From Pseudomonadota bacterium (GTDB taxonomy: Bacteria > Pseudomonadota > Alphaproteobacteria > Sphingomonadales > Sphingomonadaceae), in NCBI GenBank assembly GCA_023458055.1, contig JAEXAW010000079.1, forward strand, positions 1 to 57,963: a stretch of DNA of 57,963 bases. Reading direction: 5' to 3'. The notes beneath the pieces are model-generated. The model saw nothing but the letters and a program-made list of their open reading frames with translations, was not told the origin of the DNA and did no database searches. Positions within the stretch are counted from its first letter, which is position 1. The number at the start of each line of letters is the position of its first letter. Shown here in pieces: positions 33,245 through 41,263 of the stretch. The translations under genes were made by a program, and so were the position numbers.

Positions 33245-34810
33245 ATGAGTAAGGTCGCAATCAATGGTCGCAAACTGCCTCTGGCTCCGCTCGCGGGCGG
33301 CCTTGCCGGGTTGATCGCCTTTGCCGTGTTCATGGTGCTCCCGCAAACTATTCTGCAAACCATCATGGTGCAAACCCGCGTCACGACGGCCTTGGCGGCC
33401 GCTCTGTTCGCGGGCGGATTGACCGCGTTGCTTGCCTGGAAACTGGGCGGCGGAACACGCGTTCGTAACGGCGAGGAAGAGGCAGAAGCCTTCACGCCCG
33501 AGCCGGTCGCTGAAGCCCCGCACTATGCCGCGCCGGACATATTCGCGCCGGAAGAGGCCGTAGAAAAGGGCCCGTCATTGCTCGGACGTCTGCGCCGCAA
33601 AAAGCAAGAGGAAGAGATTGATTGGGACGCGATGCCAACGACCCGTCGTCGCGGTGTACTCGCCGAAGCCGCAGCCCGCGAGGCTGACTTTGTTGAAGAA
33701 GAACAGCCCGAAGAGGCGGTCGATCCCTATGCGGCACCGGTCGAAGCCTATGCGCCGCCGGTCGAAGCCTACGCGTCCGCGGTCAAAGCCTACGCCCCTC
33801 CGGTGGCCCCCTACCCGCCTGTAGAAGGCCAGCAGGATGCGCAATCCTTCATTACCGAACAACAGATCACCGCGCGTCCGCCGGTGCAACTGCCCGATTG
33901 GGCTTATGAGGAAGAAGGCGACCTGACCGGCCAGCACGCGCAGCCGGAAAGCTATCAGCCCGAACCCGTCCATCCGGCGGTGGCCGCGCTATCGGAGCCG
34001 CTTGCGCTCGACCCCGAGCCGGAGGCCAAGGTCATTGCAGCGGTGCGCAACTACCGTGACGGCCTCGCCCCGGAAAGTGCGGGCACCGAAGATTGGAGCG
34101 ATCCGGACAGCTTTGAAAATTATGGCCAAACGCATGAGACGGCGGTCGATGATGTAAGCATCCACCCCGAACCGACCCTCTCATGGAGAGCGGCGGAACA
34201 ACAGCAATTCGCTGAAGCCGCCGCCGATCAGGCCGAGCCTTATGAAATCCGGGCGTTCGAGGCCCAACCTTATCAAACCCAGCCTTATGAAGCTCAGCCT
34301 TACCAGTTACCCAGCTATCAGGTTGAACCCATCGACGAGCGGACGCTGGCGCATATTCACCCCGAAACGCCGCTGTCCGATTATGCCAATGCTGAGCCGG
34401 TGCCAGAACCGGCCTATGAGGCTGACCATCGATCTGCCGCCCAAGAGGCCTTCGAGCCCCTCGCTGAACAGGCTTTAGAACCGGGTAGCGCCGTCGCCGA
34501 AGCGCCGCATAGCGCCACCCCGGTTGAAACCCCGATTGAAGCGAACCCCGCGCAAGCGCCGTTCGAAACCGCTTCGGTTGCCGAGTTGATGGCGCGGCTG
34601 GAAGCCGGACTTGAGCGCCGCGCCGCGACGTCCGCGCACGGTGCGGTCGAGGGCTACAGCCCCGCCGCCCTGTCTGCGGCGATCGACCAGCACCAATTCG
34701 CGACCCGCGATCCGCTAGCCCATCTTGCCGATAAGGAAGCGGAGGTCGATGAAGCCCTGCGCGCGGCGTTGACGACGCTTGAGCGAATGAACCGCCGCGC
34801 GGCAGGGTAA
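33245..34810 (+). CDS. Membrane-anchored acidic low-complexity protein with Pro/Tyr repeats
   Basis: 521 residues from the ATG at 33245 (GGAG upstream). Two transmembrane spans at the N-terminus (LAPLAGGLAGLIAFAVFMVLP and TTALAAALFAGGLTALLAW) are followed by about 430 acidic residues without obvious globular domains. Repeats seen: AAPVEAYAPPVEAYASAVKAYAPP at about 160-180, and a YEAQPYQTQPYEAQPYQ-type repeat at about 345. The C-terminal about 60 residues (SVAELMARLEAGLERRA ... DEALRAALTTLERMNRR) look helical and may be a binding module. Function unknown; a scaffold or polar-localisation role is conceivable. Codon use is like its neighbours. Confidence 0.85.
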   Translation: MSKVAINGRKLPLAPLAGGLAGLIAFAVFMVLPQTILQTIMVQTRVTTALAAALFAGGLTALLAWKLGGGTRVRNGEEEAEAFTPEPVAEAPHYAAPDIFAPEEAVEKGPSLLGRLRRKKQEEEIDWDAMPTTRRRGVLAEAAAREADFVEEEQPEEAVDPYAAPVEAYAPPVEAYASAVKAYAPPVAPYPPVEGQQDAQSFITEQQITARPPVQLPDWAYEEEGDLTGQHAQPESYQPEPVHPAVAALSEPLALDPEPEAKVIAAVRNYRDGLAPESAGTEDWSDPDSFENYGQTHETAVDDVSIHPEPTLSWRAAEQQQFAEAAADQAEPYEIRAFEAQPYQTQPYEAQPYQLPSYQVEPIDERTLAHIHPETPLSDYANAEPVPEPAYEADHRSAAQEAFEPLAEQALEPGSAVAEAPHSATPVETPIEANPAQAPFETASVAELMARLEAGLERRAATSAHGAVEGYSPAALSAAIDQHQFATRDPLAHLADKEAEVDEALRAALTTLERMNRRAAG

Positions 34811-34822
34811 ACCACGAAGCGG

Positions 34823-35407
34823 TCAGCAGGTCTCAACGCACAGAATTTCAATCGTCATGATGATGGCGGGGCGGCCATCATCGAGGGTTGCCAAGCGGGA
34901 TTCCGTCACCACCGCATCCGCGACAATATAGCCACGCACCGAAAATTCGTGCGCCGAGAGCGTTGCTTCGACCGAGATCGAGCGCGCCTGACGATTTTTC
35001 GCTGTCAGCGCCCAGGTCCAATAATGCCGCGCACCGACAAAGGTCGCACTCGCCCAAGGCCGCTCGCGGGTCGAGAGCAATTCGGCTCCTTCCCCCAAGA
35101 TATCCTGCAGCGCGATCCGGAGCGCACGTCCCGCATCGACCCGGGCGGGACGATTGATGTATTGAGGCTTGGGCAAAGGCCGACGCGGCGGCGGCGGGGT
35201 GCGCGGTTGCCTCGGGAGCACCGGATCGGGTCCACGCTCCTCCATATAGTCGAACACGCGCTCGGCAATACGCTTGCCGGGTTCGCGTCCCTGGCGCAGA
35301 TCGGATACGAGCCGCGGGTCCTTGACCGCCTCGCGCCCGAAATTGGATGCGCGCATGCCCGTTTTGCGCAGATATTTTTCGATATGCCAGATGAGCGGGG
35401 CATCCAT
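34823..35407 (-). CDS. Hypothetical protein with short N-terminal DNA-binding-like segment
   Basis: 194 residues from the ATG at 35407 (GGAG upstream). Residues 1-60 (HIEKYLRKTGMRASNFGREAVKDPRLVSDLRQGREPGKRIAERVFDYM) look like a compact helix-turn-helix of the kind that limits where phage-type repressors bind. A Pro-rich linker (RTPPPPRRPLPKPQ) separates a C-terminal domain with beta-strand character (ISVEATLSAHEFSVRGYIVADAV). Divergent from the S24-type regulator and sharing its operator region. I do not recognise a family for the C-terminal half. Confidence 0.75.
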   Translation of the reverse strand: MDAPLIWHIEKYLRKTGMRASNFGREAVKDPRLVSDLRQGREPGKRIAERVFDYMEERGPDPVLPRQPRTPPPPRRPLPKPQYINRPARVDAGRALRIALQDILGEGAELLSTRERPWASATFVGARHYWTWALTAKNRQARSISVEATLSAHEFSVRGYIVADAVVTESRLATLDDGRPAIIMTIEILCVETC

Positions 35408-35467
35408 GGGCGGTCTCCTTTTTTCAAACCATAATTTTCCATCGACTCGGCCTCGCGGAGTCGATGT

Positions 35468-35480
35468 GAGGATTTTTCCT
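35468..35480. promoter_or_regulatory. Operator-like inverted repeat (copy 1)
   Basis: GAGGA-TTT-TTCCT, a 5-bp-arm inverted repeat in the divergent promoter of the S24-type regulator and its partner. It shares the half-site with the better copy 26 nt away. Confidence 0.6.
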
Positions 35481-35505
35481 ATCCCGTGCCATTTCCTACT
35501 TGGCA

Positions 35506-35521
35506 AGAGGAATTTTCCTCT
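35506..35521. promoter_or_regulatory. Operator-like inverted repeat (copy 2)
   Basis: AGAGGAA-TT-TTCCTCT, a perfect 7-bp-arm inverted repeat ending 14 nt before the S24-type regulator start. A TTCCT half-site lies between the two copies. The arrangement suggests autoregulation and control of the divergent gene. Confidence 0.72.
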
Positions 35522-35534
35522 CTATAGCAGACGC

Positions 35535-36185
35535 ATGGAACAGGACCCCCGCAAGGCGCTGGACGCCATCATTCAGGAACGCGGCGAAGATTATGTCTCG
35601 CTGTCGAAAATGCTTGGGCGTAACACCGCCTATATCCAGCAATATATCAAGCGCGGGTCACCGCGGAAGCTGGACGAGGATGATCGCGCCAAGCTGGCCG
35701 CCTATCTCAAGGTGCCGGAAAGCCTGCTCGGCGCGCCGCAGCGCGATACGGGTACAAACGCGAACGACAATCTCGTCTATGTCCGCAGGCGCAATGTCGA
35801 GGCGGCCGCCGGGCATGGCGCGCTCGCGGACATGGAATATGAGCGGGACAGTTTAAGCTTCAACCGGCAATGGCTGAGGAGGCTCGGCGCGGACCCGAAC
35901 CGGCTGTCTATCATTGATGTGACGGGGGATTCGATGGCGCCGGTGCTCGCCAATGGCGATGCCATTCTGGTGAACGAGGCCGATCATTTCGAGGCCAAGC
36001 GCGAGGGGATTTATGTGCTGCGGCGCGGCGATGAACTCATCGTCAAGCGCGTGCGGAAAAGCGAACAGCCCGACCATCTGCTGGTCACCAGCGACAATCC
36101 CGCCAGCCCCAGTCCGGGTGACCTCTCGCTCGCGGATGTGACCATCATCGGGCGGGTCATCTGGACCGGCCGCCAGATCGATTAA
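35535..36185 (+). CDS. S24/LexA-like transcriptional regulator
   Basis: 216 residues. The N-terminal region (ERGEDYVSLSKMLGRNTAYIQQYIKRGSP) is a helix-turn-helix; the C-terminal part is a self-cleaving S24 peptidase domain with Ser133 (VTGDSMAPVL) and Lys171 (ELIVKRV) as the Ser/Lys dyad. Cleavage of such repressors is often RecA-stimulated, but some members respond differently. The likely cleavage region is around AAAGHGALAD. The frame opens far upstream (35274) but runs through the divergent gene. No prophage genes adjoin it. Confidence 0.9.
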   Translation: MEQDPRKALDAIIQERGEDYVSLSKMLGRNTAYIQQYIKRGSPRKLDEDDRAKLAAYLKVPESLLGAPQRDTGTNANDNLVYVRRRNVEAAAGHGALADMEYERDSLSFNRQWLRRLGADPNRLSIIDVTGDSMAPVLANGDAILVNEADHFEAKREGIYVLRRGDELIVKRVRKSEQPDHLLVTSDNPASPSPGDLSLADVTIIGRVIWTGRQID

Positions 36186-36214
36186 ACCCCGGATCGACTA
36201 AGACCCCGGCTCAA

Positions 36215-37126
36215 TTAAATTGCCGTCTCTTCGATATGCGCGATTGGCTTGGGCTTGGCGCGCGCGGCGATGAGGCAACCGGCGACAATCAGGATGGTGC
36301 CGCCGATCATCGCCGGGGTGAGTGCTTCATCAAATGCGAGATAGCCGACAATCGCGGCCCAGATGAAGGCGGTATATTCAACCGCGATCAACCGCTGCGC
36401 TTCGGCGCGCGCATAGGCCCAGCTAAGCAGCATTTGCGAAACAAAGGCGAGCGCGGCGGATGCGAACACGACAGGCCACAGCGCCTTCGTCGGCATCATG
36501 CCGAACCAGGGCGCGACGATGAGCAGCATCCCGGCAATGGAAAGATTCTGGAACAGCGCAATCTCGGTCGGCCCGGCCATCAGGGCCTGCTGGCGCTGCA
36601 GAATGAGATTATAGGCGTAGAACAGCGCCGAAAGCAGGATCGCCGCCACACCATAAGGCGCATCAGGCGCATAATCGCCGCCAAGCTTCCCTGCCAGGAT
36701 CACCCCGACGCCCGCCAGCCCCAACAGCGAGGCCGCAACCACCGCGCCACCGATCTTTTCCTTGAGCAGCACCGCGGCGAGATAGAGCGCCACCAGCGGC
36801 GCGATGAAGGAGAGCGCAATCCCTTCAGCGAGCGGAACGCGCGCAATTCCCCAGAAGAAACAGACCGCCATCACCATGACAATCGCGCCGCGCCAGATGT
36901 GCATCCGCATCGCTGCTCGCCCCGGTCGTGCGCCACGCTGAACGCCATAAGCGACGGCACCGATGACGCTCCCCGTCGTCGTGCGCCACAACATCGCATT
37001 ATAGGCGCCAAGACCGATCGACAGCGTTTTCATAAAGCCGTCCATCACCGAAAATAGCGCAATGCCCGATGCTGCGGCGAGGAGCGGCAGGAGGATGCTG
37101 GTGGAGGAACGCGGCGGGCCCGACAT
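36215..37126 (-). CDS. DMT-superfamily (EamA) transporter
   Basis: 303 residues from the ATG at 37126, with ten hydrophobic segments in two EamA repeats (LPLLAAASGIALFSVMDGFMKTL ... and APYGVAAILLSALFYAYNLILQ ...). The two-repeat layout is typical of drug/metabolite exporters; the substrate is unknown. Other in-frame ATGs upstream (37156 and earlier) are less likely, since they would include the operator-like palindrome at 37157. Divergent from a small membrane protein. Confidence 0.9.
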   Translation of the reverse strand: MSGPPRSSTSILLPLLAAASGIALFSVMDGFMKTLSIGLGAYNAMLWRTTTGSVIGAVAYGVQRGARPGRAAMRMHIWRGAIVMVMAVCFFWGIARVPLAEGIALSFIAPLVALYLAAVLLKEKIGGAVVAASLLGLAGVGVILAGKLGGDYAPDAPYGVAAILLSALFYAYNLILQRQQALMAGPTEIALFQNLSIAGMLLIVAPWFGMMPTKALWPVVFASAALAFVSQMLLSWAYARAEAQRLIAVEYTAFIWAAIVGYLAFDEALTPAMIGGTILIVAGCLIAARAKPKPIAHIEETAI

Positions 37127-37156
37127 GGACTGTGCGCTAGGGTGAATTGACCACAT

Positions 37157-37175
37157 TTGTCTAGATGCTAGACAA
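37157..37175. promoter_or_regulatory. Perfect inverted repeat between DMT transporter and DUF5654-like gene
   Basis: TTGTCTAG and CTAGACAA (exact reverse complements) separated by ATG, centred between the divergent starts (37126 and 37206). The size and symmetry suit a MarR- or TetR-type dimer. A partial copy of the half-site (TATCTAG) follows at about 37185. The regulator is not encoded next to it. Confidence 0.65.
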
Positions 37176-37205
37176 GGGCCGTCATATCTAGCGGGAGGAA
37201 AATCC

Positions 37206-37457
37206 ATGAATGCAAAGGCTTTTGTGCAAACCATGATCGCGCTGGCTTCGGCCTCATTGGGTCTTGTCGCAGCATTGGCGTGGAATGAAGCGATCAAGGC
37301 GACGTTGGCGCAGCTTGGTCTGGGCGATAGCCTGGCAGGCCTTTACAGCTATGCCATTCTGGCCACGGTGATCGCGGTGTTGGTCCTGTCGTGGCTCGGT
37401 CGCCTCGCCTCACGCATCGGCGGCGACGCAGCGTTTGAGCGCGAAGCAGAAGGTTAA
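37206..37457 (+). CDS. DUF5654-like small membrane protein
   Basis: 83 residues with two hydrophobic helices (FVQTMIALASASLGLVAALAWNEAI and LYSYAILATVIAVLVLSWLGRLA) around a short amphipathic linker, the DUF5654 pattern. GGGAGGAA ribosome site. The stop codon overlaps the 3' end of the minus-strand lipoprotein gene by 4 nt. Function unknown. Confidence 0.8.
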   Translation: MNAKAFVQTMIALASASLGLVAALAWNEAIKATLAQLGLGDSLAGLYSYAILATVIAVLVLSWLGRLASRIGGDAAFEREAEG

Positions 37458-37984
37458 GGGTAGATCTTTCGCGGGCGATAGCCGTCGAACCAGACCTTGA
37501 GTTGCTCGGGCGTCTGGCTCGCGGCTGTCCGCAAATCGAACACATGGCCGGGATTGACCAAATTGCCGTCCTTATCAAGAACGAGGATGCCCGGCGTGCC
37601 CTCAATCGCCTTGACCCCGTAAGCGGCAATCAGATCAAGATTGCGGTCCTTTTTCCCGCTTTCAACCAGCACAAATTCAAATTCATTGCCATAGCGCGTG
37701 CGGACACCGATCTGTTTAAGCCATTGGAGCAATGCCTGCGTATCATGACAGCTTTCGGTTCCAACGACAATGACGACTCTTTTTTCGGTCCTTTCCGCGA
37801 TGGATAGCGCGTGATCAACCGCATTTTTCGCGGCCACTCCATCAAGATATATATCCCCGATGAGCATCCACGGAAGACGCTGCGTCGGCGGCGCAAAGCT
37901 TTGCTGGCCGGAATTTTCGGAGCGAATTTGCGATGCACAAGCTGTCAAGGCGAGCAGCGCGAACATCCCGGCCAGCAATCTCAT
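37454..37984 (-). CDS. Thioredoxin-fold lipoprotein
   Basis: 176 residues from the ATG at 37984. The lipobox LTAC (MFALLALTACAS) predicts lipid anchoring. The mature part aligns with a thioredoxin-like fold: RVVIVVGTESCHDTQALLQWLKQIG, EGTPGILVLDKDGNLVNPGHV. The CxxC active site is reduced to a single Cys (ESCHD), so a redox role is uncertain. Start overlaps the GNAT stop (ATGA). Confidence 0.82.
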   Translation of the reverse strand: MRLLAGMFALLALTACASQIRSENSGQQSFAPPTQRLPWMLIGDIYLDGVAAKNAVDHALSIAERTEKRVVIVVGTESCHDTQALLQWLKQIGVRTRYGNEFEFVLVESGKKDRNLDLIAAYGVKAIEGTPGILVLDKDGNLVNPGHVFDLRTAASQTPEQLKVWFDGYRPRKIYP

Positions 37985-38457
37985 TGCGCCAGCGCTTCCA
38001 ATGTCTCGCCATCGACGCGATAGACGGTCCATGTATTCATCGGCTGTGCGCCAAATGATTTGTAGAAATTGATCGCGGGTTCGTTCCAGTCGAGCACCGC
38101 CCATTCGAACCGCGCGCACCCCCGTTCGACCGCCAGCGCGGCAAGATGCTTGAGAAGGGCCTTTCCGAGGCCTGAACCCCGCACATCCGGACGGACATAA
38201 AGATCTTCGAGATAAAGGCCGGGCCTGCCTTCAAAGGTCGAAAAATTGTGGAAGAACAGCGCAAAACCCTTGGGTTCTCCATCTATTTCCCCAATCACCA
38301 CCTCGGCTGAGGGGCGGTCACCAAACAGATTTTCGCGAAAAGTCGCTTCATCATTGCGCACCTCATGGGCGAGCTTTTCGTAGGTCGCGAGTTCCATGAT
38401 GAGATCGCGGATCAGCGGGACATCATCGGGGGTGGCAGGACGGATGGAAAGGGTCAT
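37981..38457 (-). CDS. GNAT-family N-acetyltransferase
   Basis: 158 residues from the ATG at 38457 (a TTG at 38472 is less likely). The acetyl-CoA-binding motif is clear (LEDLYVRPDVRGSGLGKALLKHLAALAVERGC), followed by FEWAVLDWNEPAINFYKSFGA, typical of diamine (spermidine/spermine-type) acetyltransferase-like members. Substrate unknown. Co-transcribed with the lipoprotein gene. Confidence 0.93.
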   Translation of the reverse strand: MTLSIRPATPDDVPLIRDLIMELATYEKLAHEVRNDEATFRENLFGDRPSAEVVIGEIDGEPKGFALFFHNFSTFEGRPGLYLEDLYVRPDVRGSGLGKALLKHLAALAVERGCARFEWAVLDWNEPAINFYKSFGAQPMNTWTVYRVDGETLEALAQ

Positions 38458-38504
38458 GCCGCTTCTGTCCAAAGACCAATGACCATTGTCAAGCCGTGAA
38501 CCCG

Positions 38505-38984
38505 CTACCGCAGGATCATTTCATCATTGTTGAGTTCAATCGATTGGGCGTGCGACATGAAATTCTGCCCCAGAAGCGAGCGTCCTTCCATGTCGGGGAG
38601 GATCGCCGCACGCATATCCCACGCCTCGATATGGCCGAGCTTGACATGGTCAAGCGTCACCCGCTTGCCAATCACGATGGAAGAATCGGCGGCTCGCCCC
38701 ACCGGCTCAAGCTCACCCTTGGTCCATTGGAACCCGAGCGCGCGGGCATCGTCTCCCGTCAACGCAATCGTGGTGGCCCCGGTGTCAACCAGGAAATGCA
38801 CCGGTTTGCCGTTGACCATCACCTCGGCATGATGGTGCATATCGCGCTGGCGGAACAATCGCACCTGCTTGCGCCATTCCTTGCCGGGTTCGGTCGTGAA
38901 CCGCTGAATTTGCTCGGGCGACGCAGGTCCGCAACCCGCAAGTGAGGCTACGGCAAGCAACGGCAGGATCAGGAAACGGTGCAT
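38505..38984 (-). CDS. Retropepsin-like aspartic protease, lipoprotein
   Basis: 159 residues: lipobox LAGC (LPLLAVASLAGCGP) and a single retroviral-type aspartic protease domain. The catalytic Asp67-Thr-Gly is in HFLVDTGATTIAL; flap-like and dimerisation segments follow (EGRSLLGQNFMSHAQSIEL). Such proteases act as dimers in the periplasm, with poorly known substrates (clan AA, TIGR02281-type). Confidence 0.88.
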   Translation of the reverse strand: MHRFLILPLLAVASLAGCGPASPEQIQRFTTEPGKEWRKQVRLFRQRDMHHHAEVMVNGKPVHFLVDTGATTIALTGDDARALGFQWTKGELEPVGRAADSSIVIGKRVTLDHVKLGHIEAWDMRAAILPDMEGRSLLGQNFMSHAQSIELNNDEMILR

Positions 38985-39038
38985 TGGCAGCGAATCTACC
39001 GCCTTCTCGTTAACCAGCGGTTACGCGACGGTCGCCCA

Positions 39039-39422
39039 TCAATCGCGGATCTGGCGAATGTCGAGCCCGAGATCAAGCTTCGCCCACTCCCGGTCGGCGG
39101 TGAGGATGGGGCGATTGAGCCGCTGCGCCAGCGCAAGGCATGCCCGGTCGGCGAAGGACAGGCCGAGATGCTTGGTGAGGGGGCGTAGGGCAGCAGCGGT
39201 CGCAGCGTCTTCAACGGTAAAATCAGCAAGGCGCATCTCGAAGCGAGTAAGTTCGCCATAAGCCAGCGAAAAAGGACTTCCCTGGTCGACCAACTTGCGC
39301 AAAATCTCGCTGAAATTAACGGTGGAGATGGACGAGCCTTGCAACATCGGTGCCGCAACCTCCGCCCCGCGCTCGCCGAGAATGACTGCGATGATCACCG
39401 AGGCATCGATAATCAGGCTCAT
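39039..39422 (-). CDS. vapC: PIN-domain toxin of second VapBC module
   Basis: 127 residues, PIN domain with complete acidic set: Asp6 (LIIDASVIIA), Glu39 (NFSEILRKL), Asp92 (LSFADRACLALA) and Asp110 (ILTADREWA). Start overlaps the antitoxin stop by 4 nt (ATGA). It is clearly divergent from the VapC at 4657, so cross-inhibition by the other antitoxin is unlikely but not excluded. Confidence 0.93.
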   Translation of the reverse strand: MSLIIDASVIIAVILGERGAEVAAPMLQGSSISTVNFSEILRKLVDQGSPFSLAYGELTRFEMRLADFTVEDAATAAALRPLTKHLGLSFADRACLALAQRLNRPILTADREWAKLDLGLDIRQIRD

Positions 39423-39661
39423 TCGCGCTCGGCCTCGGCGCGCCGCTCGGCGAGAAACTCATCAACGGTGAACGGCGTCTTTATCATCGACCTAAAAGCC
39501 GCCTGCACCTCGCGCACTACTTGCGCATAGGTTTTGAGGACGATTTTGCCGTCTTCAATTTCGAACACGACATCGTCACCTGTTTTAACGCCCAACTGGC
39601 GACGCAGTTCGGCAGGGATAACAACTTTGCCGCCGGCAATGATTTTGGCGTGGTAGGTCAT
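39419..39661 (-). CDS. vapB: AbrB/SpoVT-fold antitoxin of second VapBC module
   Basis: 80 residues from the ATG at 39661 with a GGAG ribosome site. AbrB domain (AKIIAGGKVVIPAELRRQLGVKTGDDVVFEI) and a C-terminal toxin-binding tail (FRSMIKTPFTVDEFLAERRAEAE). The open frame continues upstream to 40252 through the ispG gene, which is a shadow. The operator-like inverted repeat is just upstream. Confidence 0.93.
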   Translation of the reverse strand: MTYHAKIIAGGKVVIPAELRRQLGVKTGDDVVFEIEDGKIVLKTYAQVVREVQAAFRSMIKTPFTVDEFLAERRAEAERE

Positions 39662-39670
39662 GATCGGCTC

Positions 39671-39701
39671 CTTGGGTATCAAATTTATCATGATACCCAA
39701 G
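39671..39701. promoter_or_regulatory. Perfect 11-bp inverted repeat, candidate VapB operator
   Basis: CTTGGGTATCA at 39671-39681 and its exact reverse complement TGATACCCAAG at 39691-39701, 9-nt spacer, beginning 10 nt before the vapB start. The arms share no sequence with those of the first vapBC operator, so each module should regulate itself independently. Confidence 0.82.
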
Positions 39702-39720
39702 ATCGAACAAGGACCCTCGG

Positions 39721-40860
39721 TTATGCCGCCTTGCCGTGGAGTGTGTCCATGCTGACGCTGCGGCCCGCCTCGATTTCGGCGGCCTTGGCCTCGACCAGTT
39801 GCACGATGTGCGCGATCATATCGGCATCTTCGACATGGTGATCGGTGACGCCGGACAAATAGACCATATGCTTGCCATTGCCGCCGCCGGTGATGCCGAT
39901 ATCGGTTTCGCGCGCTTCGCCCGGCCCGTTGACGACGCAGCCGAGGACGGACACTGACATCGGCGTGCGGATATGCGCGAGCGCATCTTCCAGTTTTTCG
40001 ACCGTGCGGATCACGTCGAACCCCTGCCGTGCGCAACTCGGGCAGGAGACGACACGGACGCCGTGCGTCCGCAGGCCCAAAGATTTGAGGATGTCGAAGC
40101 CGACGCGGACTTCTTGTTCGGGCTCGGCGGAGAGCGAGACGCGCAGCGTGTCGCCGATCCCGGCCCAGAGGAGGTTGCCGATGCCGATGGAGGACTTGAC
40201 CGTGCCTGCGATCATCCCGCCCGCTTCGGTAATGCCGAGATGCAAGGGACAATCGACCGCGTCGGCCAGCTGCTGGTAAGCTGCGACCGCGAGGAACACA
40301 TCGCTCGCCTTCACCGCGACCTTATAGTCGTGGAAATCATGGTCTTGCAGCAGCTTGATATGATCGAGCGCGGATTCCACCAGTGCTTCGGGACAAGGTT
40401 CGCCATATTTTTCGAGGAGATCGCGTTCAAGGCTGCCGGCATTAACGCCAATGCGGATCGCACAGCCATTGGCTTTAGCGGCGCGCACCACCTCGGCGAC
40501 ACGTTCGGATGAACCGATATTGCCGGGATTGATGCGCAGACACGCCGCGCCCGCATCGGCGGCTTCGAGCGCGCGCTTATAATGGAAATGAATGTCGGCG
40601 ATGATCGGGATGGTCGATGCGCGGACGATCTCGCCAAATGCCGCCGTCGATTCCACGTCCGGGCAGGAGACGCGGATCATATCCGCACCCGCTTCTTCGC
40701 AGCGACGGATCTGGTCGATTGTCGCTTTTGCATCGGAGGTCGGCGTGTTGGTCATGGTCTGGACGGTAATCGGCGCATCGCCGCCAACCGGCACATTGCC
40801 GACCATGATCTGGCGGCTCTTGCGGCGCATGATGTCGCGCCAGGGACGAATGGAAGACAT
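39721..40860 (-). CDS. ispG: 4-hydroxy-3-methylbut-2-en-1-yl diphosphate synthase
   Basis: 379 residues from the ATG at 40860. Penultimate step of the MEP isoprenoid pathway: reductive conversion of MEcPP to HMBPP with a [4Fe-4S] cluster. The cluster Cys residues are in VVSCPSCARQGFDV (two) and GCVVNGPGEA (one). The N-terminal TIM-barrel begins RRKSRQIMVGNVPVGGDAPITVQTMTNTPT, the family signature. The longer frame to 41004 reads into a repeat and is rejected. Confidence 0.98.
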   Translation of the reverse strand: MSSIRPWRDIMRRKSRQIMVGNVPVGGDAPITVQTMTNTPTSDAKATIDQIRRCEEAGADMIRVSCPDVESTAAFGEIVRASTIPIIADIHFHYKRALEAADAGAACLRINPGNIGSSERVAEVVRAAKANGCAIRIGVNAGSLERDLLEKYGEPCPEALVESALDHIKLLQDHDFHDYKVAVKASDVFLAVAAYQQLADAVDCPLHLGITEAGGMIAGTVKSSIGIGNLLWAGIGDTLRVSLSAEPEQEVRVGFDILKSLGLRTHGVRVVSCPSCARQGFDVIRTVEKLEDALAHIRTPMSVSVLGCVVNGPGEARETDIGITGGGNGKHMVYLSGVTDHHVEDADMIAHIVQLVEAKAAEIEAGRSVSMDTLHGKAA

Positions 40861-40926
40861 GCAAGGCTCTTTAGCGCATTCGGCGCGAACAGGCAAAAGG
40901 AGAAACGGTGGAGAACGGACCAAAAT

Positions 40927-41165
40927 TCCTCCCTGTCGCTCGTAAGAGCGATGGGGAGGTGGCACGCTCCTGCGAAGGAGCGTGACGGAGGGGTCGCGAG
41001 GCACAGCCGAGCGCAGCTACCTGTCCGCAGTCACATAAGGGTGAGAGGATCAGAGCCATCGACCGCACCCGTAAAACCATTCCCGTCCGCTGGTCGCGGA
41101 CGACCCCTCCGTCAGCCGCTATCGCGGCTGCCACCTCCCCATTTGCTGCGCAAACGGGGAGGAGC
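40927..41165. repeat. Composite repeat, family A (copy A1)
   Basis: Dyad-symmetric element in the 403-nt gap between ispG and the ompA-family gene. It begins CCTCCCTGTCGCTCGTAAG, followed by the complementary stem GAGCGATGGGGAGG; the middle has a CACGCTCC/GGAGCGTG stem and ACGGAGGGGTCG; the far half returns with CGACCCCTCCGTCAGCCG and ends GCTGCGCAAACGGGGAGGAG. This copy has a diverged middle. Same family as the copies in the GTA cluster. The rest of the gap holds only the terminator at 41193. Confidence 0.8.
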
Positions 41166-41192
41166 TTAAACCTGTTCCACGAACAAGAAAAA

Positions 41193-41216
41193 GGGCGGTG
41201 CCTTGCGACACCGCCC
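41193..41216. terminator. Rho-independent terminator of the ompA-family gene
   Basis: GGGCGGTG / CACCGCCC perfect stem with an 8-nt loop. Read on the minus strand it is followed by TTTTTCTTG, and it lies 48 nt after the stop of the ompA-family gene. Confidence 0.85.
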
Positions 41217-41263
41217 GATCTCTTTTTCCGCTAGCCTCCGTTGCCGGAGACTTGGCGCAAATC

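Noticed and set aside
35535..36185. S24-type gene as the cellular LexA
   Set aside because: The N-terminal DNA-binding domain does not read like LexA, and no alphaproteobacterial LexA box was seen; kept as LexA-like regulator.
39662..40252. N-terminal extension of the second VapB into ispG
   Set aside because: AbrB antitoxins start at the AbrB domain; the ATG at 39661 has a ribosome site and the extension is antiparallel-frame ispG sequence.
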